A DNA stretch of 11,393 nucleotides from Alphaproteobacteria bacterium (lineage in GTDB: Bacteria; Pseudomonadota; Alphaproteobacteria; BOG-932; Roseiterribacteraceae): NCBI GenBank assembly GCA_903970575.1, contig CAJCJC010000123.1, positions 1-11,393 of the forward strand, given 5' to 3'. The translations under genes were made by a program, and so were the position numbers. The notes under the pieces were generated by a model, which worked only from the letters and a program-made list of their open reading frames with translations, was not told the origin of the DNA and searched no databases. Below are positions 6,233 through 11,393 of this stretch, in pieces (position 1 is the first letter of the stretch; each line of letters starts with the position of its first letter).

Positions 6233-7287
6233 CAGATCTCATTAACTACGAAATCGCCTGCTTGCAGACGCGCTCGCGTCAGGTTTCGGTTGATGACGAC
6301 AAACAACGCGATCTCGATATCCGTTCGAATATCGATCGCATGTGTCAGTTGGTCGACTACATAACCTCATTCGGCAATTCCGAGGTTAAGCTTGTGGTCA
6401 CGCCGGAATACGCCATCAACGCCTCGTTCCGGCGACTCGAACTCGAGCAATGGATGCGGATATCGACGACGATTCCCGGCCCTTATACCGACATACTTGG
6501 GGCGAAGGCCAAGGAGCGGAAGATTTATCTGGCGGTCAACATGATGGAAATACACCCGGATTTTCCGGGCCGTTTCTTCAACTGTTCGCTGCTTTTCGGG
6601 CCCGATGGGAAAATTCTGATCAAGCATTGGAAGAACAACAATAATTGCTGGGTCTTCCCCTATACGACGCCGGCCGACATCTACACCCAGTTCGTCGCGA
6701 AATTCGGCGTCGAGAATCTGTTCCCGGTGGCCAAGACCGAGATCGGGAATATCGGCCTGCTGACATGCGGCGAGCTCGGGTTTCCGGAAAACGCCCGCTG
6801 TACGATGATGAACGGCGCGGAGATTCTCTGCCATCTGACCTCCGAGCCTCATAATATGAGCCATGGCGACGTCAGGAACTGGAAGAGTCTGCGCGCGGCG
6901 CGGGCTTATGAGAATAAATGCTATCTCGCCGCCGCCAATATCGGGATCTATGAGGGGACGCTGCGCGGCATGCATGACTCGCACGGTGATTCGGCGATCC
7001 ATTATTTCGATGGATCGATCACGAACACGATCGAGGGGCCGGGCGAGGCTACGATCAAGGGCGCCGTGAATATGAACGATCTCAGGCGGGCCCGATCTAA
7101 GCCGTTTCACCCCACGGTGATCCGCGCCGAACTCTACGCCAAGGAATATGCCCGCTGGCCAAGCTGGCCCAATGACGGTTTCGCCGATAACCCGATTCAA
7201 AGCATCGAGCAAACACGCGCCAAGTTCCATGAACTGGTCCAGGAACGCCGGCGCTTGGGTATAGATCGCGCACCGCTCGATTTTTGA
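6229..7287 (+). CDS. Nitrilase-superfamily amidase (carbon-nitrogen hydrolase), aliphatic-amidase-like
   Basis: This encodes 352 residues. The family's Glu-Lys-Cys triad is visible: Glu60 in VVTPEYAIN, Lys135 in DGKILIKHWKNN, and Cys180 in GLLTCGELGFPENAR. The supporting pattern NGAEILCHLTSEP and AARAYENKCYLAAANIG (about 224-240) is also conserved. These enzymes hydrolyse amides or nitriles through a cysteine thioester; the FPE-R after the cysteine, the long C-terminal tail and the length near 350 resemble aliphatic amidases (AmiE/AmiF group) more than nitrilases, but the C-G-E around the nucleophile differs from AmiE (C-D-D) and nitrilase (C-W-E). An acid amide produced in the pathway is a reasonable substrate, releasing ammonia; this is inferred. 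The start overlaps the GGT-like stop and has a strong ribosome site. Confidence 0.85.
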   Translation: MTDLINYEIACLQTRSRQVSVDDDKQRDLDIRSNIDRMCQLVDYITSFGNSEVKLVVTPEYAINASFRRLELEQWMRISTTIPGPYTDILGAKAKERKIYLAVNMMEIHPDFPGRFFNCSLLFGPDGKILIKHWKNNNNCWVFPYTTPADIYTQFVAKFGVENLFPVAKTEIGNIGLLTCGELGFPENARCTMMNGAEILCHLTSEPHNMSHGDVRNWKSLRAARAYENKCYLAAANIGIYEGTLRGMHDSHGDSAIHYFDGSITNTIEGPGEATIKGAVNMNDLRRARSKPFHPTVIRAELYAKEYARWPSWPNDGFADNPIQSIEQTRAKFHELVQERRRLGIDRAPLDF

Positions 7288-7520
7288 TCGATCGGCGTCG
7301 GGTCAAGTCCCAGCGGCTATACGTGATCGTTATATCCCGATTTGAAAAAGCGCTTTGCCGTCAACGGGGTGGATTTCTACATTGCGAGTATCGTGTGTTT
7401 CGAATTCAAAAAATTGCGTGAAGATACGCATGTGATTGGCGACCGTCGCATTATCGCATGTCGAGACGGGCTGGCGTCGGACGCCACGACCGTGTGCCGC
7501 TTCGCGCGCGGAGAGACAAA
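7288..7520. other. 233-bp gap with AT-richer sequence, a short palindrome and a doubtful small ORF
   Basis: This is the longest gap between the rightward genes. It contains a perfect palindrome AAAGCGCTTT (7347-7356) and a stretch richer in A and T (about 7381-7440), which could host an internal promoter, although I find no good -35/-10 pair. An open frame of 60 codons from TTG 7342 to the TGA at 7522-7524 overlaps the next start by ATGA. It has no ribosome site, its protein resembles nothing I know, and its third-position GC is only moderate, so it is not called as a gene. No stem-loop plus T-run terminator is visible after 7287. Confidence 0.5.
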
Positions 7521-8714
7521 ATGAGAAATGGATTCCGGGTGATCGATGTCGACAGTCACGTCACGCCGTCGCTCGAGGTGCTGCATAAATACGCATCCGA
7601 TGATCTGAAGGGGCGTTGGGAAGAGTTCCGCCCCTATATGCGCGAGATGAACTCGCCTGAGGGGCGCGGCCATCCCAAGGGGCCTTGGCACACGCTCAAG
7701 GTCAATCCGATCCCCTATAACCGGATCGCGGGCGAGCCTTTCGATGTCAAGAAGGCCGAAGAAACCAAAAAAGGCGGCGCCGGGGCGGTCGAGGGACGCG
7801 TGGTGAATACCTCGACGGAAATCTGCCATGAGCGCATCCAGCACGACAATCCCGAAGGGCGTCTCTTGGACATGGACGCCGAGGGCGTCGACGTCAATCT
7901 ACTGATCCCAGGCACATGGGCTCCGGCGTCGAGCGCTCTCGATCCGTCGCTGACGACCGGTCTTTACGCCGCCTATCACGATTACATGCGCGAATTCTGC
8001 GGCGTCGACACAAACCGCCTGAAAGGTTTGTTTCTCGCCCCCGGTGGCGCGATCGAATGGGCGGTCAGCGAATTGAAGCGCATCGGCAACGAAAGCTGGG
8101 TGTCGGCGGTATGGCCATCGCTGCCGGAAGGCATGCCGATCGACGATCCCGCCCTCGACCCGCTGTGGGAGGTGATGAATGACCTTCATCTGCCGATCAT
8201 GCATCACAGCTTCTTCTACGAGCCGCCTTACTTCCCCGGTTATCGCGATATTTGGGGCAATTCCGCGGTGGCGCGCACGGCGGCGCATCCATGGGGCGCC
8301 CAGCGCGCGCTCGCTTATGTCATCGCCGGCGGAATTCTCGATCGCTATCCGAATATAAAAGTCGGATTTTCCGAAACCGGCCATGGTTGGCTGCCCTATT
8401 GGCTGCTGCGCCTGGACTGTCAGGTCACCTACGTAAAAGGATCGGTGCCTAAGCTCAATCATCTGCCGACGGAGTACGCCAAGATGGGGCGGATCGCCGT
8501 GGCGATCGAGGCGCATGAGGGACCCCAGATGACTCAGGCCGTTTTCGATATATTGGGTGACGACTGCCTGATGTATTCGTCGGATTTCCCGCATCCTGAG
8601 AGCAATTGGCCGCATTCGGTCGATAATGTTCTGAAATGGGGTAATATCATCAGCGGCGTGTCGATGAAGAAATTACTGTCCGGCAACGCCGATCGCTACC
8701 TTCGAATGAGTTGA
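7521..8714 (+). CDS. Amidohydrolase-superfamily metal-dependent hydrolase or decarboxylase (PF04909 type)
   Basis: This encodes 397 residues of the TIM-barrel amidohydrolase-2 family, which includes ACMS decarboxylase, gamma-resorcylate decarboxylase and hydrolases acting on ring-cleavage products. Likely metal-site residues are the N-terminal D-x-H of VIDVDSHV (Asp11, His13; ACMSD has H-x-H), His228/His229 in LPIMHHS, the ETGHGWLPYWLLRLD block (Glu285), and Asp355 in YSSDFPHPESNWP. The region GGILDRYPNIKVGFSE is also characteristic. ATG 7521 is chosen because it has GGAGAG (7511-7516) in front and MRNGFRVIDVDSH matches the normal family N-terminus; an earlier ATG at 7458 would add 21 basic, unrelated residues. 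It is followed closely by the GlcG-like gene. Whether it hydrolyses or decarboxylates cannot be told from sequence; context suggests it acts after ring opening or on a carboxylated aromatic. Confidence 0.88.
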   Translation: MRNGFRVIDVDSHVTPSLEVLHKYASDDLKGRWEEFRPYMREMNSPEGRGHPKGPWHTLKVNPIPYNRIAGEPFDVKKAEETKKGGAGAVEGRVVNTSTEICHERIQHDNPEGRLLDMDAEGVDVNLLIPGTWAPASSALDPSLTTGLYAAYHDYMREFCGVDTNRLKGLFLAPGGAIEWAVSELKRIGNESWVSAVWPSLPEGMPIDDPALDPLWEVMNDLHLPIMHHSFFYEPPYFPGYRDIWGNSAVARTAAHPWGAQRALAYVIAGGILDRYPNIKVGFSETGHGWLPYWLLRLDCQVTYVKGSVPKLNHLPTEYAKMGRIAVAIEAHEGPQMTQAVFDILGDDCLMYSSDFPHPESNWPHSVDNVLKWGNIISGVSMKKLLSGNADRYLRMS

Positions 8715-8723
8715 TCCAACCCG

Positions 8724-9149
8724 ATGCCGATGGATTTCGATCTCGCCCTGAAATATGTGCTGAAAGCGAAATCGCTCGGTTCGGAACGGAATGTCGAGGT
8801 CAGCGTCGCGGTGGTTGACGCCGCCGGTCATCCGGTGCTGTTCGCGCGCGGTAAGATGGAGGCTTGGCATGGCCTCTATATGTCGGCCGGAAAGGCGCGT
8901 TTGGCGGCGGCGTTTCGCAAGCCGACCGCCAAGCTGATGGAGCAATGGGCTGATCGTCCGCTTTACGCCGCCAGCCTGACTACGATCATCCCCGGCGGGG
9001 TAACGCTAAACCCCGGCGGGTATCCTATCTTCGAGGATGGCGACTGCATCGGCGCTTTCGGCATCGGCGGCGGTCCGCCCGAGATAGATGACGAGATCGC
9101 CAAACAGACCCTCGACGCCATGGGCGGCGCCGGGCAGCGGCGACGGTAG
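8724..9149 (+). CDS. GlcG/HbpS-family protein
   Basis: This encodes 141 residues with the family pattern along its length: VSVAVVDAAGHPVLFARG (about 27-44), GKARLAAAFRKPT (56-68), IPGGVTLNPGGYPIFEDGD (88-106), and IGAFGIGGGPPEIDDEIAKQ. Members include the haem-binding HbpS and GlcG of glycolate operons; many sit in aromatic and organic-acid catabolic operons, where their role is mostly undefined. There is no signal peptide, so the protein should be cytoplasmic. Two ATGs (8724 and 8730) are possible and neither has a clear ribosome site; the gene starts 9 nt after the amidohydrolase stop and is probably translated by coupling. A cofactor-binding or accessory role for a neighbouring enzyme is a guess. 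Confidence 0.85.
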   Translation: MPMDFDLALKYVLKAKSLGSERNVEVSVAVVDAAGHPVLFARGKMEAWHGLYMSAGKARLAAAFRKPTAKLMEQWADRPLYAASLTTIIPGGVTLNPGGYPIFEDGDCIGAFGIGGGPPEIDDEIAKQTLDAMGGAGQRRR

Positions 9150-9160
9150 GGGACACGACG

Positions 9161-9538
9161 ATGGAAAAGCAGGTCATTCGCACCGATGGCGCTCCGACTC
9201 CCACCGGCCCGTTCAATCAAGCCATCCGCGTGGGCAATTTGGTCTTTACGTCGGGCCAGGCCGGGCGCAACCGGGAAACCGGCAAGATGGGGGATATCCA
9301 CGACCAGGCAAGGCGCTGCATCGGCAATATCGGCGCGGTTTTGCAGGCGGCGGGAACGTCGCTCGAAAACGTCGTTAAGGCGACAGTCTTCATGCGGAAT
9401 CAGGCGGATTGGAAGGCGTTCAACGAAGTGTATGTCGAGATGATGCCGCAGCCGCTGCCTGCGCGCAGTTCCGCCTTCGTGGAGCTGAAAAGTCCGGATA
9501 TGCTGGTGGAGATGGAAGTTATCGCGTTTGTACCGTAA
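9161..9538 (+). CDS. RidA (YjgF/YER057c/UK114) family protein, possible pathway deaminase
   Basis: This encodes 125 residues, the normal length. Family features are the N-terminal GAPTPTGPFNQAI, LVFTSGQAG (28-35), QARRCIGNIGAVLQAAG, VVKATVFM, and the signature PARSSAFVELKSP-MLVEMEVIA near the C-terminus. Arg102 and Glu117 correspond to the arginine and glutamate that bind and hydrolyse 2-imino acids in RidA. General RidA proteins remove reactive enamines and imines; a branch of the family, 2-aminomuconate deaminase, works in aminophenol meta-cleavage pathways. Being embedded in a ring-cleavage cluster makes a dedicated deaminase plausible (inference). The start follows the GlcG-like stop by 11 nt, with a G-rich AGGGGA upstream. 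It acts as a trimer in known relatives. Confidence 0.92.
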   Translation: MEKQVIRTDGAPTPTGPFNQAIRVGNLVFTSGQAGRNRETGKMGDIHDQARRCIGNIGAVLQAAGTSLENVVKATVFMRNQADWKAFNEVYVEMMPQPLPARSSAFVELKSPDMLVEMEVIAFVP

Positions 9539-9551
9539 GGGCGCCACCTGA

Positions 9552-10958
9552 ATGGAAGCGACCCAGATTCTCGATACGCGTTTTCGCGCCGCGCTGAAGC
9601 GGATGGCGGAGCATGGGCGCCTTACGTCACTGGATTCGGCCACCGATCGTCACCTCGAGGTCGCGGCGATCATGAAGCGGATGGACGGGGGCAAGGCGCT
9701 TCTGTTCACCCAGGTAAACGGATCGGACATACCCGTTCTGGGGAATTTTCTCTCCTGCCAGGATAATTGCGAGGCTGCTTTCGGCGCTGATTTTCGCGCG
9801 ATTCGCGGCTTTGTCGGGCGCGCTTTGGGCGCTCCGAAAACGCCGGTTCCGGTCGACGACGCGCCCGTTCAGCAGGTCGTCGTGACCGAGGGGATCGATA
9901 TCGGCGCCATGCTGCCGGTGCTCCACCACACGCCGGCGGATTCGGGGCGCTTTATTACGGCGGGCATTGTTGTCGTGCGCGACCCCGAGACCGGCGTCTA
10001 TAACGCCTCCTATCACCGGCTTCAGCTCGTCGGGCCGGACCGCATGGCGATCAAACTCGATTTCGGACGCCATCTGCGTCTGGCCTTCGAGCGAGCGCAA
10101 CGACAGGGCCGGCCTCTACCTGTCGCCGTCTGCATCGGAACGGATATCGCGCTTCAGTACACCGCGGCGACCATGGGGTCGCAAATGCCGGAACTCGCCG
10201 ACGAACTCGCCGTCGCCGGCGGCCTCGCCGGCCGTCCCCTTACCGTGACGCAAGGGATCACCCAGGATTTGATCGTGCCGGCCGAGACCGAGATCGTCCT
10301 GGAAGGCGCGATCCTGCCGACCGAGACCGCGAGCGAAGGTCCGTTCGGCGAGTTCGTGGGGTATTTGTCGCCCGAGGCCCCAGCGCCGATCCTCCAGGTC
10401 ACCGCCATCACCCATCGCCGCAAACCCATCTATCACGCGATCAACGGCTTTGGGCGCGAGACGGTGATGCTGCGAAAATATGTGCTGGAGGCAAGCCTGC
10501 TAAAGGTTCTCGGCCCCGCCATTCCGATCGTGGTCGATGCGGAGATGACCGCCGGCGGCCTGCATCGCTTTCACGCCGTCATCCAGGTCAAGAAGACATC
10601 GCCCTCGCATGACGGCCTGCAGCGCAACGCCATGATGGCCGCTTTCGGGGCGCTCAAGGATCTGGACCAGGTGATCGTGGTGGATGACGATATCGACATC
10701 CGCGATCCAGCCGACGTCGAATACGCGCTAGCGACCCGGTTCGAGGCGTCGCGCGATCTGGTGGTCATCCCCGGCGCGCGCGGCCATGAATATGTTCGGG
10801 TCAGCGATCGCGGAATCCGGGCCAAGCTCGGCATTGATGCGACCGTTCCCTTCGCCGACAAGCCGAAATTCGAGCGCTGCGCGTTCGCCGCCATCGACCC
10901 CGCCACCTTGAATTTCGAGACGAATCCGGAGTTCATCCTCCGATATCTGGAAGAATGA
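9552..10958 (+). CDS. UbiD-family prenylated-FMN-dependent (de)carboxylase
   Basis: This encodes 468 residues. UbiD enzymes reversibly decarboxylate aromatic, heteroaromatic or unsaturated acids using prenylated FMN made by UbiX. The catalytic Arg-Glu-Glu set is intact: Arg156 in NASYHRLQLVGPDR, and Glu262 and Glu267 in EGPFGEF (the motif around 261-268, followed by VGYLSPEAPAPI). Other family features are FLSCQDNCEAAFG (66-78), LPVLHHTPADSGRFIT (121-136) and HAINGFGRETVMLRK. The ATG follows the RidA stop by 13 nt; AAGGG overlapping that stop may be the ribosome site. No UbiX-like gene is present in the window, so the cofactor must come from elsewhere. The substrate is unknown; the wider family includes phenolic, pyrrole- and furan-carboxylate decarboxylases. 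The stop overlaps the first of two possible starts of the next gene. Confidence 0.9.
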   Translation: MEATQILDTRFRAALKRMAEHGRLTSLDSATDRHLEVAAIMKRMDGGKALLFTQVNGSDIPVLGNFLSCQDNCEAAFGADFRAIRGFVGRALGAPKTPVPVDDAPVQQVVVTEGIDIGAMLPVLHHTPADSGRFITAGIVVVRDPETGVYNASYHRLQLVGPDRMAIKLDFGRHLRLAFERAQRQGRPLPVAVCIGTDIALQYTAATMGSQMPELADELAVAGGLAGRPLTVTQGITQDLIVPAETEIVLEGAILPTETASEGPFGEFVGYLSPEAPAPILQVTAITHRRKPIYHAINGFGRETVMLRKYVLEASLLKVLGPAIPIVVDAEMTAGGLHRFHAVIQVKKTSPSHDGLQRNAMMAAFGALKDLDQVIVVDDDIDIRDPADVEYALATRFEASRDLVVIPGARGHEYVRVSDRGIRAKLGIDATVPFADKPKFERCAFAAIDPATLNFETNPEFILRYLEE

Positions 10959-10960
10959 CG

Positions 10961-11393
10961 ATGGCCAAGCTTCATGTCGCCTGCGTCCAGATGTGCTCGA
11001 CCGACGATATCGATGAGAACATCGCCGCCGCCAGTACGCTGATCCGGCGGGCCAGGGCCGAAGGCGCCAATTTCGCCGCGACCCCGGAAATGACCTCGTT
11101 GATGGATCAACGAAAGGGCGCGTTGGCGGCGAAAGTCGTGGCGGAGGCGGATGACCGGGCGCTCAAGGCTTTTCGCGCGCTCGCGGTCGAAACCGGAATG
11201 ACGCTCTTGCTCGGATCCTTGCCGGTGCGGGTAGACGCCGATCTTTGCGCCAATCGCTCGTTCCTGGTCGCGCCAACGGGGGATATCGTCGCCCGTTATG
11301 ACAAAATCCACATGTTCGATGTCGAAGTCGGCGACGGCCAGACCTATCGCGAATCACGGGATTATCGGCCGGGCGACAAAAGCGTTACCGCCG
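10961..11393 (+). CDS. Nitrilase-superfamily amidase, Nit/omega-amidase-like, N-terminal part (cut by the window edge)
   Basis: The visible 144 residues begin MAKLHVACVQMCSTDDIDEN and contain the first two members of the nitrilase catalytic triad: Glu43 in AATPEMTS and Lys115 in ARYDKIHMFDVEV. The text around the lysine and the following YRESRDYRPGDKSV resembles Nit1/Nit2-type enzymes (deaminated-glutathione amidase and omega-amidase group). The nucleophilic cysteine lies beyond the window. A second in-frame ATG at 10955 overlaps the UbiD stop (ATGA); ATG 10961 is preferred because GGAAG (10949-10953) is 7 nt upstream. It is clearly different from the nitrilase-family gene at 6229, so the two probably act on different amides. 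Function in the pathway is inferred only from the family and linkage. Confidence 0.88.
   Translation, partial: MAKLHVACVQMCSTDDIDENIAAASTLIRRARAEGANFAATPEMTSLMDQRKGALAAKVVAEADDRALKAFRALAVETGMTLLLGSLPVRVDADLCANRSFLVAPTGDIVARYDKIHMFDVEVGDGQTYRESRDYRPGDKSVTA

Noticed and set aside
7287..7340. Rho-independent terminator after the first nitrilase-family gene
   Set aside because: GATCGATC is self-complementary but there is no GC-rich stem followed by a T-run.
7342..7524. Small 60-codon gene from TTG 7342
   Set aside because: No ribosome site, no recognisable family and only moderate coding-like composition; kept only as an observation within the gap.
9161..9538. RidA protein as an endoribonuclease or translation inhibitor, as older annotations state
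   Set aside because: The conserved Arg and Glu and the catabolic context fit imine/enamine hydrolysis better; nothing in the sequence supports an RNase role.
1..11393. CRISPR arrays, tRNA or rRNA genes, insertion sequences
   Set aside because: No regularly spaced repeats, tRNA-like cloverleaf sequences, transposase frames or terminal inverted repeats were seen on reading either strand.

Overview
The window looks like part of an aerobic catabolic (accessory metabolism) gene cluster from a GC-rich Gram-negative bacterium. A proteobacterium, plausibly an alphaproteobacterium, fits the GC-rich third codon positions, the SsuABC-type ABC importer, the LysR control and the LigAB-like proteins. I can infer this but not prove it from the sequence alone.

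Layout: at the left edge a LysR-family regulator reads leftwards (365 to 1, truncated by the window). A divergent intergenic region of about 270 bp carries a good LysR-type T-N11-A box (458-472). Everything else reads rightwards for more than 10.7 kb, with short gaps and start/stop overlaps, as one long operon or two consecutive ones. In order: LigA-like extradiol dioxygenase small subunit; ABC permease; LigB-like dioxygenase large subunit; ABC substrate-binding lipid-free periplasmic protein; ABC ATPase; gamma-glutamyltransferase-like Ntn-hydrolase; nitrilase-superfamily amidase; a 233-bp AT-richer gap; PF04909-type amidohydrolase; GlcG/HbpS-like protein; RidA-family protein; UbiD-family decarboxylase; and the start of a second nitrilase-superfamily amidase cut by the right edge.

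How the genes may work together (inference): an importer of the SsuABC/NMT1 class brings in a small organic compound. The enzyme set combines decarboxylation (UbiD), ring opening (LigAB-like), hydrolysis or decarboxylation of a ring-cleavage product (amidohydrolase), imine/enamine deamination (RidA) and amide-bond hydrolysis (two nitrilase-family amidases and a GGT-like Ntn-hydrolase). That mix suggests breakdown of a nitrogen-containing aromatic or heteroaromatic acid or amide, with LysR sensing the substrate or an intermediate. I do not recognise the cluster as a named pathway.

The most unusual points are: the dioxygenase subunit genes are interleaved with the transporter genes; the LigB-like subunit keeps its metal ligands but has lost the catalytic-histidine motif (GGLSH replaced by FNLTV); and the GGT-like enzyme has the autoprocessing threonine but lacks the residues that bind the gamma-glutamyl group in true GGTs. 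No RNA genes, CRISPR arrays, insertion sequences or convincing terminators were seen.
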